Below, piece after piece: positions 43,937 to 54,684 of a DNA stretch of 64,000 nucleotides (the first letter of the stretch is position 1; every line of letters starts with the position of its first letter). The notes under the pieces are model-generated. The model did no database searches and was not told the origin of the DNA. It was given only the letters and a program-made list of their open reading frames with translations. The translations under genes and the position numbers were made by a program. Source of the stretch: Flavobacteriaceae bacterium Ga0077528 (GTDB lineage: Bacteria > Bacteroidota > Bacteroidia > Flavobacteriales > Flavobacteriaceae); the NCBI GenBank assembly GCA_001464475.1, contig LNDX01000001.1, forward strand, positions 248,001 to 312,000, given 5' to 3'.

Positions 43937-46900
43937 TTGAGTAAAAATAACGTCATTTCTGTCTATCAAAAGTCGGCAAAAGTCCAACTTTTATCTAATG
44001 CTTTAGAGCAACGTGATTCCAAAATAAACGCGAAAGGTTTATTGGGTTCGGCGTTGTCTTTTGTAATTCAATCTACTTTTGAAAAAGCAGAACTACCTTT
44101 TCTTTTGTTATTTAGTGATAAAGAAGAAGCGGCTTATTACCTCAACGATTTAGAGCAACTCATCAACGATCAAGATGTGTTATTCTATCCTGGTTCGTAC
44201 CGTCGTCCTTATCAAATAGACGAAACCGACAACGCCAATATTCTACTTAGAGCCGAAGTTTTAAATAGAATCAATTCGCGTAAAAAACCAGCTATAATTG
44301 TTTCCTACGCTGAAGCGATTTTTGAAAAAGTAGTTACCAAAAAAGACCTCGACAAAAACACCTTAAAAATTTCAGTTAATGATAAAATCGCCATTGATTT
44401 CATCAACGAAGTACTTTTTGAATACAATTTCAAAAGAGTAGATTTTGTAACAGAACCAGGAGAATTCTCTGTTCGTGGTGGAATTGTAGATGTTTTTTCT
44501 TTTTCAAATGATAATCCATATAGAATAGAATTTTTTGGAAACGAAGTAGATTCCATCAGAAGTTTTGATGTTGAAACACAATTGTCTATTGAAAAACTGA
44601 AGAAAATCTCCATCATTCCCAATGTAGAAAACAAATTCTTCGAAGAAAATAGAGAAAGTTTCTTAGATTATATCGACCAAAAAACAGTGCTTTTCATTCA
44701 GAATACCGATTTACTTTGCCATCAATTAGACAAACTTTTTGCGAAAGCAACAGAAGTATTTGCCAAATTAGACGCCACTATAAAACATCTTGAACCTAAG
44801 GATTTATTCCTTAATCAAGAGCAATTTTTAAAGAAAGCTTTGAATTTTTCTGTAGTAGAATTGAGCAATGCGCCAACTTATAAAATTGATAAAACGATTG
44901 AATTCCATATTCAACCGCAACCTTCCTTCAATAAGCAATTTGATTTATTGATGAATAATTTGGCAGAAAATCACTTCAACGGAATTAAGAATTATTTGTT
45001 TTGTTCCAATGAAAATCAAGCCAATCGTTTTCATGATATTTTTGAAGACATTGATGGAGAAAATACCAATAATCAAATTCCAAATTCCAATACTGAAGAA
45101 AATTCATCAACCTACAACCCAAAACCTACAACCCAAGACCTTTTAAAGCAATACAAAACCATTGTTTTTCCATTGTTTCAAGGATTTATTGATGAAGAAA
45201 ACCAAATAGCATGTTACACCGACCATCAAATATTTGAACGTTACCACAAATTCAATATTAAAAATGGTTATTCTAAAAAGCAAACCATCACTCTAAAAGA
45301 GCTGACTTCCTTGACCGTAGGCGATTATGTAACGCACATCGATCACGGAATTGGAAAGTTTGGAGGATTGCAAAAAATACAGGTTGAAGGTAAAACACAA
45401 GAAGCTATAAAATTGGTTTACGCCGATAATGACATAGTTTATGTAAGCATTCATTCGCTGCATAAAATTTCTAAATACAACGGAAAAGACGGCGCACCAC
45501 CAAAGATTTACAAACTAGGAAGTGGTGCTTGGAAAGCTTTAAAACAAAAGACAAAAGCACGAGTAAAACATATTGCTTTCAACTTAATTCAGCTTTATGC
45601 AAAGCGAAGATTAGAAAAAGGATTTGCTTGCGCACCAGATAGTTATTTACAAAAAGAGTTGGAAAGTTCGTTCATTTATGAAGATACACCCGACCAAATT
45701 ACAGCAACTCAAGACGTAAAAGCCGATATGGAAACCGATAGACCAATGGATAGATTAGTCTGTGGTGACGTTGGTTTTGGTAAAACCGAAGTGGCTATTC
45801 GTGCCGCTTTTAAAGCCGTTGATAATGGAAAACAAGTGGCAGTTTTGGTTCCAACCACAATTTTGGCTTACCAACATTATCGTACTTTTTCAGAACGATT
45901 GAAAGACATGCCAGTTTCTGTAAATTATTTAAATCGTTTTAGAACCGCCAAAGAAAGAACCGAAACCATTAAAAATCTGGGTGAAGGAAGAGTTGACATC
46001 ATCATTGGAACCCATCAATTGGTAAACAAAGATGTAAAATTCAAAGATTTAGGATTGCTGATTATTGATGAAGAACAGAAGTTTGGTGTAAACGTAAAAG
46101 ACAAACTAAAAACGATTTCAGCAAATGTGGATACGCTTACTTTGACGGCGACTCCTATTCCGAGAACGTTGCAATTTTCTTTAATGGCTGCTCGAGATTT
46201 ATCTGTAATTACAACGCCTCCACCCAATAGATATCCTATTGAAACCCATGTGGTTCGTTTTCATGAGGAGTTAATTCGTGATGCTATTTCGTATGAAATT
46301 CAAAGAAACGGTCAAGTGTTCTTTATCAACAACAGAATTGAAAACATCAAAGAAGTTGCCGGAATGATTCAGCGATTAGTTCCAGATGCAAGAGTTGGAA
46401 TTGGTCACGGACAATTAGACGGTAAAAAATTGGAAGAATTGATGTTGGCATTCATGAATGGCGAATTTGATGTTTTAGTAGCCACAACAATTATTGAAAG
46501 TGGTTTGGATGTACCTAATGCGAATACAATTTTCATTAATAATGCGAATAATTTTGGTTTGTCCGATTTGCATCAAATGCGAGGTCGTGTGGGAAGAAGT
46601 AATAAAAAAGCGTTTTGTTATTTCATCACGCCTCCTTATTCTGCCATGACCGATGATGCAAGAAAACGTATTCATGCTTTAGAACAATTTTCTGAATTAG
46701 GAAGTGGATTTAACATTGCCATGAAAGATTTAGAAATTCGTGGTGCTGGAGATTTATTGGGCGGTGAACAAAGTGGTTTCATCAACGACATCGGATTTGA
46801 CACCTATCAAAAAATCATGAACGAAGCCATTGAAGAGTTGAAAGAAAACGAATTCAAGGATTTTTATCCAACAGAAAACGACATCGAAACCAAAGAATAC

Positions 46901-47359
46901 GTAAAAGATTTACAAATCGACACCGATTTTGAATTGCTATTTCCAGACGAATATATCAATAACATTACCGAACGTTTGAACTTATACAACGAATTGAGTT
47001 TGATTAAAAACGAAGAAAACTTACAAGTATTCGAACAGAAATTAATCGACCGATTTGGAGCTTTACCTAAAGAAGCTAATGCCTTACTAAATAGCATCAG
47101 AATAAAGTGGAAAGCAACTGCTATCGGAATCGAAAAATTGGTAATGAAACAAGGAAAAATGGTAGGCTATTTTGTAGGCGACCAACAAAGTGATTTCTAC
47201 CAATCGAATCGTTTTATGAAAATGGTTCAGTTTGTTCAAATGAACAGCAGCCTATGCAAAATGAAAGAAAAAGAGACCAAAAATGGACTGCGTTTATTGT
47301 TGACTTTTGAAAATGTAAAAAGCATTAACAAAGCTTTGGAATTGATGAACAGAATATAA
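43937..47359 (+). CDS. mfd: Transcription-repair coupling factor
   Basis: 1140 residues. It displaces RNA polymerase stalled at DNA lesions and recruits UvrA. UvrB-like N-terminal region, then the RNA-polymerase interaction domain (VGDYVTHIDHGIGKFGGLQ), the RecG-like translocase with Walker A GDVGFGKTEVA and DEEQKFG, the motor sequence HQMRGRVGRSNKKAFCYF, and the C-terminal UvrA-inhibitory domain. The frame has only a TTG start at 43937, since no ATG exists until far into the protein. TTG start with 2-bp spacing to the upstream stop favours translational coupling. Confidence 0.96.
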   Translation: MSKNNVISVYQKSAKVQLLSNALEQRDSKINAKGLLGSALSFVIQSTFEKAELPFLLLFSDKEEAAYYLNDLEQLINDQDVLFYPGSYRRPYQIDETDNANILLRAEVLNRINSRKKPAIIVSYAEAIFEKVVTKKDLDKNTLKISVNDKIAIDFINEVLFEYNFKRVDFVTEPGEFSVRGGIVDVFSFSNDNPYRIEFFGNEVDSIRSFDVETQLSIEKLKKISIIPNVENKFFEENRESFLDYIDQKTVLFIQNTDLLCHQLDKLFAKATEVFAKLDATIKHLEPKDLFLNQEQFLKKALNFSVVELSNAPTYKIDKTIEFHIQPQPSFNKQFDLLMNNLAENHFNGIKNYLFCSNENQANRFHDIFEDIDGENTNNQIPNSNTEENSSTYNPKPTTQDLLKQYKTIVFPLFQGFIDEENQIACYTDHQIFERYHKFNIKNGYSKKQTITLKELTSLTVGDYVTHIDHGIGKFGGLQKIQVEGKTQEAIKLVYADNDIVYVSIHSLHKISKYNGKDGAPPKIYKLGSGAWKALKQKTKARVKHIAFNLIQLYAKRRLEKGFACAPDSYLQKELESSFIYEDTPDQITATQDVKADMETDRPMDRLVCGDVGFGKTEVAIRAAFKAVDNGKQVAVLVPTTILAYQHYRTFSERLKDMPVSVNYLNRFRTAKERTETIKNLGEGRVDIIIGTHQLVNKDVKFKDLGLLIIDEEQKFGVNVKDKLKTISANVDTLTLTATPIPRTLQFSLMAARDLSVITTPPPNRYPIETHVVRFHEELIRDAISYEIQRNGQVFFINNRIENIKEVAGMIQRLVPDARVGIGHGQLDGKKLEELMLAFMNGEFDVLVATTIIESGLDVPNANTIFINNANNFGLSDLHQMRGRVGRSNKKAFCYFITPPYSAMTDDARKRIHALEQFSELGSGFNIAMKDLEIRGAGDLLGGEQSGFINDIGFDTYQKIMNEAIEELKENEFKDFYPTENDIETKEYVKDLQIDTDFELLFPDEYINNITERLNLYNELSLIKNEENLQVFEQKLIDRFGALPKEANALLNSIRIKWKATAIGIEKLVMKQGKMVGYFVGDQQSDFYQSNRFMKMVQFVQMNSSLCKMKEKETKNGLRLLLTFENVKSINKALELMNRI

Positions 47360-47390
47360 AAAAAGCCATCTAGACTAGATGGCTTTTTAT
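47360..47390. terminator. Bidirectional terminator between mfd and the T9SS protease
   Basis: Thirteen-pair stem AAAAAGCCATCTA/TAGATGGCTTTTT with a GAC loop. A-run and T-run on the two sides serve both converging genes. Confidence 0.9.
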
Positions 47391-47407
47391 TTATTCTAAA
47401 GATATTG

Positions 47408-49591
47408 TTATCTTCTTAGTACTTTGAAATTAGCTTCTTTATCACCATCAAACTTCAATTTAAAGAAATAAGTTCCTTGAGCAAAAGCTGAAATATCAAC
47501 ATTGGTAGTAGTTTCATTCAAGTTTTTATCTAGCAATAATTGTCCTGTAACATTATAAACTTGGATTTGATTGATAGCTGTTTTTGAATTGATTGTAACC
47601 TTCCCATTAGATGGATTTGGATAATAATTAAAATCAATATAATTGTTGCTATTTGTATTTAAATTTGGTGAACAAGATATTGTTGCAATAAATCCTGTAT
47701 CAATTACACCTTGATCAGAATAAAACCTAACGGTTAATGAACCATCTGTTGCAGAAGAAACAAACGGACCAGGAATAGTTGTTCCTGTAGAACCACCTGG
47801 ATTCAATAATGGTGCAGCTGTTGAATTTCCATCATAAACATATAAATAATCATAATCTACCTCAAGTGAAAATGCTGAGAATGTCAGTACTATATTGTTA
47901 TTAGCAACATCTGGAATTATAGTTCTTATTACGGTTTCCATATTGGTATAATTACCTGTTGGACCGCCAGAATCTGTAAATTGTATTCCACTACAGAAGT
48001 TTGCCGCAGTTACAAAAATTAATCGTCTTCCTCCAATTTCAAGACCAGCTGTGCAACTTGGGCTTATTTCTGCTACATAGTATGAATTAGGGTTTAAACC
48101 ATTTACTACATAATTATTTGTGGTTACAGTAATCCAACTACCTGGAGTTGCTCCAAAAGGATACACTCTAACTTTCCAGGCTGTAAAAGTTCCAGAATCA
48201 ATCCAACTTATTGTTGCTGTATCCATTCCAATATTATTAATAGAAACAGATGAAATAGTGTTGATACAAGTGTTTATACAATCTGTACTTAAACAAGGAC
48301 CATTATTTATAGCGTTTAAAATAGCATTTCGAGGTTGTAACCCAAATCCGTTACTAAAATTTACTCCAACACCACTTATCAAATGGCAATAGCTCATTAC
48401 AGTTCCTTTTACTGTTGTTGATGGAATTGGTGCTTGCGGACAATTGCCTTCACTAAAACCTGCTTGCTGACCGCAACCGTCGATAGCTGTATTATTTCCA
48501 TTCCATGCGCAAGCATGAGTATGTCTAGAACCTAATAAGTGACCAAACTCATGACTAATTACTTGAATGGTCCAAGAGTAAGTTGGAATATTCTCAACAG
48601 TAATAGTATCTATATCTGAATAACTAAAATTATTTTGAGAACATAACCCATTTATGCCAACTGCAACTCCTCCCAAACCACCTGGATCATTTCCTAATAA
48701 TTGTCCTAAATCTCCATCAAAAACTGGCCGAACTTCATTAAACTTATACAAATAATCCACTGAAGATGTACCTATTCCTTCATAAGGATCTTGAGTTGTC
48801 CAAATAAACATTGATTTCAATGATATTGTAATGTCATCTGCATTATACAACGATTGAACATTATTAAAAACCGAAGTCATCCAATTAGTAGTTGTTGCAG
48901 TATCACTACCATTTAACTGAAATAAATTGTAATCAATTTCAAAATACATGGTAACACATTTTAAACTATTTACTTCTCTATTTGCAATTGTTGGTTCATC
49001 GTTATGAAGTGATTCATCATCTTTATAGGAACATTCAAAACCACTTCCAAACTGCATTTTGGAATCGGAATAAACGATATAGTCATTAACATTATTAATT
49101 TTGTCTAGTTTTCCAATTACTAAATTATTTAATTCAATATTGGATGCAACTCCATTAAGTTCATTGGGAAAGAAATTGAAAGATGCAACAGAATTGTAAT
49201 CACCTTTGACGATTCCACGGTAGTGAACTCCTTTTTCATAAGCTATATTTTTTGCTTTATCGGTATCAACATGAAAACCTTCTGCAAATAAATTTACTTT
49301 GTATAAATCTAATTTTACAATTGACCCATTGTAAGGAAAAGACAATTCTATAAACTCATATTTATTAGCGACGATATCGTTAACAACAGTAGTTTTAATT
49401 GTTGCTAATGTGGCATCCGTGACAACTTTATTTATGTTTTCATCTGGTTTATTTTGTGAGGCTGTTAAAACCGTAAAAGGTCTAAAAACAACTCTAGTTG
49501 CTTCTAATTCTTGAATCTTTTTTGCAACTTCATTCTGTGCAAACAAGAAAACAAAACTAAACAATGAGGCAATTGTAAAGATTTTTTTCAT
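47408..49591 (-). CDS. T9SS-secreted reprolysin-like metalloprotease
   Basis: 727 residues. Signal peptide (to ...FLFAQ). The propeptide region is about 20-205. The metzincin domain has the zinc motif H347-E-F-G-H351-x2-G354-x2-H357. A fibronectin type III-like domain lies at about 435-520. A CUB-like domain follows (about 525-640; YDYLYVYDGNST, FYSDQGVIDTGF). The T9SS type A sorting domain is at the end (IDFNYYPNPSNGKVTI). Secreted protease for degrading external proteins. Its promoter region holds a perfect inverted repeat at 49632-49650. Confidence 0.92.
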   Translation of the reverse strand: MKKIFTIASLFSFVFLFAQNEVAKKIQELEATRVVFRPFTVLTASQNKPDENINKVVTDATLATIKTTVVNDIVANKYEFIELSFPYNGSIVKLDLYKVNLFAEGFHVDTDKAKNIAYEKGVHYRGIVKGDYNSVASFNFFPNELNGVASNIELNNLVIGKLDKINNVNDYIVYSDSKMQFGSGFECSYKDDESLHNDEPTIANREVNSLKCVTMYFEIDYNLFQLNGSDTATTTNWMTSVFNNVQSLYNADDITISLKSMFIWTTQDPYEGIGTSSVDYLYKFNEVRPVFDGDLGQLLGNDPGGLGGVAVGINGLCSQNNFSYSDIDTITVENIPTYSWTIQVISHEFGHLLGSRHTHACAWNGNNTAIDGCGQQAGFSEGNCPQAPIPSTTVKGTVMSYCHLISGVGVNFSNGFGLQPRNAILNAINNGPCLSTDCINTCINTISSVSINNIGMDTATISWIDSGTFTAWKVRVYPFGATPGSWITVTTNNYVVNGLNPNSYYVAEISPSCTAGLEIGGRRLIFVTAANFCSGIQFTDSGGPTGNYTNMETVIRTIIPDVANNNIVLTFSAFSLEVDYDYLYVYDGNSTAAPLLNPGGSTGTTIPGPFVSSATDGSLTVRFYSDQGVIDTGFIATISCSPNLNTNSNNYIDFNYYPNPSNGKVTINSKTAINQIQVYNVTGQLLLDKNLNETTTNVDISAFAQGTYFFKLKFDGDKEANFKVLRR

Positions 49592-49631
49592 AGTATTTGT
49601 GGTAAAGTCATATGGTAAAGTTAATAAAAAT

Positions 49632-49650
49632 GTAATTAGTATCTAATTAC
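49632..49650. promoter_or_regulatory. Operator-like inverted repeat in the protease promoter
   Basis: GTAATTAG-TAT-CTAATTAC, perfect 8-bp arms. On the minus strand it lies between a TTG and a TACATTTT box, so a bound repressor would block the promoter of the 727-residue protease. Confidence 0.45.
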
Positions 49651-49688
49651 GACAAAATAAATATGTGTTTTTTATAAATTGTTTAATC

Positions 49689-50048
49689 TTAGAAGTAAAA
49701 AAAAGCGTCTTCCAAATGTTCTATTTTCAACTCATTGTCTTCTTTATAAACCGAAATAATATCAAATCGAACTTCCAAATCTAAATCATTGGAAATCAAA
49801 TACTCATTTACGGCTTTGACCAAAAGTTGGATTTTTTTAGGCTTCACAAAATCTTGAGGCAAACCAAATTCTAGAGACGAGCGTGTTTTAACCTCAACAA
49901 TGGCAAGGGTGTTTTCTTTTTGAGCAATGATGTCGATTTCGGCTTTTTGGAACGTCCAATTAGTTTCAAGAATATCGTAGCCATTCTGTTGCAGAAAGTC
50001 TACAGCTAATTCTTCTCCTAGTTTTCCTAAATCGTTGTGTTCTGCCAT
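49689..50048 (-). CDS. YraN/UPF0102 endonuclease-like protein
   Basis: 119 residues, normal length. The restriction-endonuclease-like core has G-x-x-G-E-x-x-A (LGKLGEELAVDFL), the ILETNW motif, AEIDIIAQK and VEVKTRSS, with acidic and Lys positions D/E-xK. Probably a Holliday-junction-resolvase-like nuclease; the physiological role is unclear in all bacteria. Followed by a repeat-rich gap and then the LD-carboxypeptidase, on the same strand. Confidence 0.92.
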   Translation of the reverse strand: MAEHNDLGKLGEELAVDFLQQNGYDILETNWTFQKAEIDIIAQKENTLAIVEVKTRSSLEFGLPQDFVKPKKIQLLVKAVNEYLISNDLDLEVRFDIISVYKEDNELKIEHLEDAFFYF

Positions 50049-50052
50049 TTTT

Positions 50053-50137
50053 CAGATTGTTGGATTTTTTAGACTATTGGATTGTTAAATTTCTTTGAAT
50101 GCTTTTTCTAAAAATCTAATAATCCAAAAATCTAACC
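50053..50137. repeat. AT-rich imperfect inverted repeat between yraN and ldcA
   Basis: GATTGTTGGATTTTTTAGA (50055-50073) on the left is partly complementary to TCTAAAAATCTAATAATCCA (50107-50126) on the right. A dispersed-type palindrome in a co-directional gap. Confidence 0.5.
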
Positions 50138-50139
50138 AT

Positions 50140-51102
50140 CTATTCAAAAACCACTTTACTCTCTATATCGTTCACTTCCATTGTAACTTGCTTTCCAAAA
50201 ATCAGAGCACGATTATCTGCCATGTGACCGGCAGGAAAATTATAAATTACCGGAATATTGTAATTTTTAGTAACATCTTGAATAATTTCTAAGGCATTTT
50301 TACCCCAAGGAATTTCGTTGTCTTTCATTTTGGTCATTCCTCCAACAATGATTCCTTTCAAACTTTCTAAACAACCATTGCGTTTTAAATTCATCATCAT
50401 TCTATCGATATGATATAAATATTCATCTAAATCTTCAATAAAAAGAATTTTATCAGAACAATCTATAGCCGATGGCGAACCAAATAAACTGTATAAAATA
50501 GATAGATTTCCTCCAACTAATTCACCTTTGGCTGTTCCGTATTTATTCATAAATTCACATGGGACAGTATATTCAATAGGTTCACCAAACAAAGCTTTTC
50601 TTAAAGTCTCTTTTGCTTCTTCACTAGCTTTAGAACTTACAGGCATAATTCCGTGAATTGATGCATAACCCATAGTATTCAAATGACTGTGTAAAACGGT
50701 AACATCACTAAAGCCAACTATCCATTTTGGAGATTGCTTAAATTTTGTGAAATCTAATAAATCGATCATTCTCACAGTTCCATAACCACCACGAACGCAC
50801 CAAATTGCTTTGATGTTAGGATTATCTAGTTGTGCCTGAAAATCGGCTGCACGTTGTTCATCTGATCCTGCTAATTGATTATTGTCTAAACCAATTGTAG
50901 AACCAACAACCACTTCTAAACCCCAATTTTTCAACCATGAAATGGCTGGTTTTAGATTGTCTTCAATGTTTTTACGAGCTGTTGCTACAATTGCAACGGT
51001 ATCGCCTTTTTTTAAATTAGGTGGAAATATCATCTTTTTTTGAGCTTGAATATTTGAAACAAATAAAATTGTAACGATTAAAATACTAATTACTTTCTTC
51101 AT
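50140..51102 (-). CDS. LD-carboxypeptidase (peptidase S66)
   Basis: 320 residues with an N-terminal signal peptide (MKKVISILIVTILFVSNIQAQ). S66 features: the nucleophile Ser in GFSDVTVLHSHL, the TVAIVATA and GYGTVRMIDLLDF segments, the catalytic Glu in LFIEDLDEYLYHIDRMM, and FPAGHM with the catalytic His. It trims the terminal D-Ala from tetrapeptide stems during murein recycling. The signal peptide places it in the periplasm, unlike the cytoplasmic E. coli LdcA. Confidence 0.92.
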   Translation of the reverse strand: MKKVISILIVTILFVSNIQAQKKMIFPPNLKKGDTVAIVATARKNIEDNLKPAISWLKNWGLEVVVGSTIGLDNNQLAGSDEQRAADFQAQLDNPNIKAIWCVRGGYGTVRMIDLLDFTKFKQSPKWIVGFSDVTVLHSHLNTMGYASIHGIMPVSSKASEEAKETLRKALFGEPIEYTVPCEFMNKYGTAKGELVGGNLSILYSLFGSPSAIDCSDKILFIEDLDEYLYHIDRMMMNLKRNGCLESLKGIIVGGMTKMKDNEIPWGKNALEIIQDVTKNYNIPVIYNFPAGHMADNRALIFGKQVTMEVNDIESKVVFE

Positions 51103-51127
51103 TAAAGTTTAAAATCTTTAGGCAAAT

Positions 51128-51730
51128 CTAATAATTTTTGTGCCAACCTAAACCAAATGTTATTCCTAATCCTACAAAAGAGGTTTTTGAAACATTACCA
51201 TAAAACTTAAAACCAATACTATTTGCAAAACTTGTAGGTTTTCCAACAGGAATTAGTTCATAAATACGATAGCGCTCTTTTTTGGAGTTGAACCATTTAA
51301 TATTCAATTCAAATGGAAATCCAATACTTTGAGTGTTATTGTATTTCAAAACACCATTCGTATCATCAATCAAAAATTCTCTATCAACATAAGCAATTCC
51401 TGCTGAAAAACTATATGATGTATTTTCATCAACGAAACGTCTTCCATACATTATTGCTTGCTCTCTTAAAATCTCAACTTCAACTAAAACTGGAATAAAA
51501 AAAAAGGAACCTTCTTTTCTATTTTCTGATAATTCAAGATAGCGATAAGAAAATAAATTATTCTTTCTTTGATAGTTTAAAGTTCCGCCACTTGTAACTC
51601 CTTTAGAACTTCCATTAGAATATCCAATTATTATTTCTGCATAAACTATTGGATTAGTTTTCTCTTCTTGAGCAAAACAATTCATCCCAATAAAAAGCAC
51701 AAATCCTAAAATTAAAGCTTTCTTTTTCAT
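51128..51730 (-). CDS. Exported hypothetical protein, outer-membrane-like
   Basis: 200 residues from the ATG at 51728-51730; the in-frame start upstream (51763) lacks a signal sequence and overlaps the promoter. Signal peptide ending NCFAQ. The mature part alternates polar and hydrophobic residues and ends 'VGLGITFGLGWHKNY', typical of a small beta-barrel or barrel-like envelope protein. No family recognised. Confidence 0.7.
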   Translation of the reverse strand: MKKKALILGFVLFIGMNCFAQEEKTNPIVYAEIIIGYSNGSSKGVTSGGTLNYQRKNNLFSYRYLELSENRKEGSFFFIPVLVEVEILREQAIMYGRRFVDENTSYSFSAGIAYVDREFLIDDTNGVLKYNNTQSIGFPFELNIKWFNSKKERYRIYELIPVGKPTSFANSIGFKFYGNVSKTSFVGLGITFGLGWHKNY

Positions 51731-51741
51731 AAGTTTTTTAC

Positions 51742-51749
51742 CAAAAATA
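51742..51749 (-). promoter_or_regulatory. -7 box of the 200-residue exported protein
   Basis: TATTTTTG on the minus strand, 11 nt before the ATG at 51730. Supports the shorter start. Confidence 0.55.
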
Positions 51750-51803
51750 GAAAAATTACACACATTATAGTATACTAATTAACAAGTACACAAAAGTCTC
51801 TAC

Positions 51804-51832
51804 TTGTCTCTGCTAAAAAATACTTATTTTTG
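51804..51832 (+). promoter_or_regulatory. Promoter for metG
   Basis: TTG 51804-51806, an 18-bp spacer and TATTTTTG 51825-51832, 23 bp before the ATG. Confidence 0.7.
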
Positions 51833-51855
51833 CAAGATATATACCGAATTTTATT

Positions 51856-53940
51856 ATGTTAGAAAATCCAAAAAGATATACCATAACGGCAGCATTGCCT
51901 TATACCAACGGACCAATTCACATCGGACATTTAGCCGGAGTTTATGTTCCAAGTGATATTTATGCACGTTATTTAAGATTACAAAGAAAAGATGTCGCGT
52001 TTATTTGTGGAAGCGATGAACACGGCGTTGCTATTTCGATGAAAGCCAAAAAAGAAGGCATTACTCCGCAACAAGTTATCGATAAATACGACGGAATTAT
52101 TCGTAAATCGTTTCTTGATTTTGGAATTTCGTTTGATAATTATTCACGAACTTCTTCTAAAATTCATCACGATACTGCTTCAGATTTTTTTAGAAAATTA
52201 TACGATAATGGTGACTTTATTGAAGAAGTTACCGAGCAATTATATGATGCCAAAGCCGACCAGTTTCTTGCAGACCGTTTTGTAATTGGAACTTGTCCAA
52301 AATGTGGCAACGAAGAAGCTTATGGTGATCAATGCGAAAAATGTGGTTCGACACTAAATGCAACGGATTTAATCAATCCAAAATCGACAATTACCGGCGA
52401 AACTCCAATTTTGAAATCTACTAAACATTGGTTTTTACCTCTAGATAGATATGATGATTTCTTGAAAGAATGGATTTTAGTTGGTCATGCAAAAGATTGG
52501 AAAACCAATGTGCTTGGTCAAGTAAAATCATGGTTAGACGACGGATTAAAACCTCGTGCAGTAACACGTGATTTAGATTGGGGAATTGACGTTCCAGTTG
52601 AAGGTGCGGAAGGGAAAAAATTATATGTTTGGTTTGATGCACCAATTGGTTACATCTCGTCTACCAAAGAATGGGCAGCTCGTGAAGGAAAAGATTGGGA
52701 ACCTTATTGGAAAGATGCCGATACTAAATTAGTTCACTTTATTGGGAAAGACAATATTGTTTTCCATTGCATTATTTTTCCTGCGATGTTGAAAGCCGAA
52801 GGAAGTTTCATTTTGCCAGATAACGTTCCTGCAAATGAGTTTTTGAATTTGGAAGGCAACAAACTTTCTACTTCTAAAAACTGGGCAGTTTGGTTGCACG
52901 AATATCTATTAGATTTTCCAGATAAACAAGATTCTTTGCGTTATGCCTTAACATCAAATGCTCCAGAAACTAAAGACAATGACTTTACTTGGAAAGATTT
53001 TCAGGCAAGAAATAATAACGAATTGGCTTCTATTCTAGGAAATTTCATTAATCGTGTAGTTGTTTTAACTAACAAATATTATGATGGAATTGTTCCAACG
53101 CCAAATGATTTTACAGAAGTTGACGAACAAACTTTAACAGAATTAAAAGCGTATCCTGCGGTAATTTCTTCGTCAATTGAAAGATTCCGATTTAGAGAAG
53201 CACAAGGCGAATTGATGAACGTAGCTCGTTTAGGAAATAAGTATTTAGCCGACGAAGAACCATGGAAAATGGTAAAAGAAAATCCAGAAAGAGTAAAAAC
53301 TCAAATGTATGTGGCATTACAAATTGCAGCTGCCTTGAGAGTTTTATCAGAACCTTTCTTGCCATTTACAGCATGCAAATTATCAGGAATTCTAAAAACC
53401 GATTTGAATTTGAGTTGGAAAGATGTTTCTGAAAGAACCGATTTACTTCCAGCTGGTCATCAGATTGGACAAGCTGAAATCTTATTTGCTCAAATAGAAG
53501 ATACCGAAATTCAAAAACAAATAGACAAACTAGAAGCTACGAAAGTTGCCAATAAAGCCGAAAATAAAATGATTGAACCACAAAAAGAAACTTCAACATT
53601 TGAAGATTTTTCAAAATTAGATTTGCGTGTTGGAACTATTTTAGAAGCTGAAAAAATGCCAAAAGCAAACAAACTTTTAGTTTTAAAAGTTGACACAGGA
53701 ATTGATGTAAGAACCATAGTTTCGGGAATTGCAGAACATTTTTCACCAGAAGAAGTAGTTGGAAAACGTGTAACAGTTTTAGTAAACTTAGCTCCAAGAG
53801 CATTGCGTGGAGTAGAAAGTCAAGGAATGATTTTGATGACCAACAACGCAGAAGGAAAACTGGTTTTTGTAAATCCAGACACTTCGACATCGCTCAGTGC
53901 AAGCGCTGATGGAGTTGAGAATGGTGCGTTAATTTCGTAA
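51856..53940 (+). CDS. metG: Methionyl-tRNA synthetase
   Basis: 694 residues. Charges tRNA-Met. HIGH motif in [13 protein letters not shown], zinc knuckle [18 protein letters not shown] with four Cys, KMSKS equivalent NKLSTSKNW (conserved Lys-Ser-Thr-Ser), and the anticodon-binding helical domain. The C-terminal 110 residues ([20 protein letters not shown] onward) form an EMAPII-like tRNA-binding dimerisation domain. First gene of a run with a HAD phosphatase, a CAT-like enzyme and an HDAC, closely spaced. Confidence 0.97.
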   Translation: MLENPKRYTITAALPYTNGPIHIGHLAGVYVPSDIYARYLRLQRKDVAFICGSDEHGVAISMKAKKEGITPQQVIDKYDGIIRKSFLDFGISFDNYSRTSSKIHHDTASDFFRKLYDNGDFIEEVTEQLYDAKADQFLADRFVIGTCPKCGNEEAYGDQCEKCGSTLNATDLINPKSTITGETPILKSTKHWFLPLDRYDDFLKEWILVGHAKDWKTNVLGQVKSWLDDGLKPRAVTRDLDWGIDVPVEGAEGKKLYVWFDAPIGYISSTKEWAAREGKDWEPYWKDADTKLVHFIGKDNIVFHCIIFPAMLKAEGSFILPDNVPANEFLNLEGNKLSTSKNWAVWLHEYLLDFPDKQDSLRYALTSNAPETKDNDFTWKDFQARNNNELASILGNFINRVVVLTNKYYDGIVPTPNDFTEVDEQTLTELKAYPAVISSSIERFRFREAQGELMNVARLGNKYLADEEPWKMVKENPERVKTQMYVALQIAAALRVLSEPFLPFTACKLSGILKTDLNLSWKDVSERTDLLPAGHQIGQAEILFAQIEDTEIQKQIDKLEATKVANKAENKMIEPQKETSTFEDFSKLDLRVGTILEAEKMPKANKLLVLKVDTGIDVRTIVSGIAEHFSPEEVVGKRVTVLVNLAPRALRGVESQGMILMTNNAEGKLVFVNPDTSTSLSASADGVENGALIS

Positions 53941-53950
53941 ATAACTATTC

Positions 53951-54640
53951 ATGAACCCAAAAATAATCGCATTCGATGCCGACGATACTCTTTGGCACAA
54001 CGAACCTTATTTCGATGAAGCTCAAGCAAAATTCTGTGAACTTTTTGCTGATTATGCTTCCAATCAAGAGATTTTACAATTGATTTTAAGTTATCAAGTA
54101 AAAAATCTGCCACTTTATGGTTTTGGAATCAAGGCGTTTGTTTTGTCAATGATAGAATCAGCATTAGAATTGACCAATCATAAAATTTCAGGAAACGGAA
54201 TTGAAAAAATCATCAAAATCGGAAAAGATTTACTTCAAAAACCAGTTGAACTTTTACCCGAAGTAGAAGATGTTTTGCAACAATTAAAAGGAAAATACAA
54301 ACTTGTTGTAGCAACTAAAGGCGATTTGAAAGACCAACACAGAAAATTACACGATTCGGGAATTGGACATTATTTTCATCATATTGAAGTAATGAGCGAC
54401 AAAAAAGAATTGGATTACGAAAAAATGTTAGGACGTTTAGACACAAAACCCGAAGATTTCATCATGATTGGAAACTCCTTAAAATCAGATGTTTTGCCTG
54501 TTTTAAACATTGGAGGACATGGCTATCATATTGCTTATCACACCACTTGGGAATATGAAAAAATTGATTTCGAAATAGAACACGACAATTTCAAATCACT
54601 AGAAAAAATCTCAGACGTTTTACCAATTCTTTTAAAATAA
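53951..54640 (+). CDS. HAD-family hydrolase
   Basis: 229 residues. HAD motif I FDADDTLWH with the nucleophilic Asp, motif II in VVATKGD (Thr), and motif IV IGNSLKSDVLP. The substrate is a small phosphorylated molecule. Only 10 bp after metG, so likely co-transcribed. Confidence 0.9.
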   Translation: MNPKIIAFDADDTLWHNEPYFDEAQAKFCELFADYASNQEILQLILSYQVKNLPLYGFGIKAFVLSMIESALELTNHKISGNGIEKIIKIGKDLLQKPVELLPEVEDVLQQLKGKYKLVVATKGDLKDQHRKLHDSGIGHYFHHIEVMSDKKELDYEKMLGRLDTKPEDFIMIGNSLKSDVLPVLNIGGHGYHIAYHTTWEYEKIDFEIEHDNFKSLEKISDVLPILLK

Positions 54641-54684
54641 TCGGGCATATATTTTTAAAATCTGTAATCTGTGGCTATTAATAA

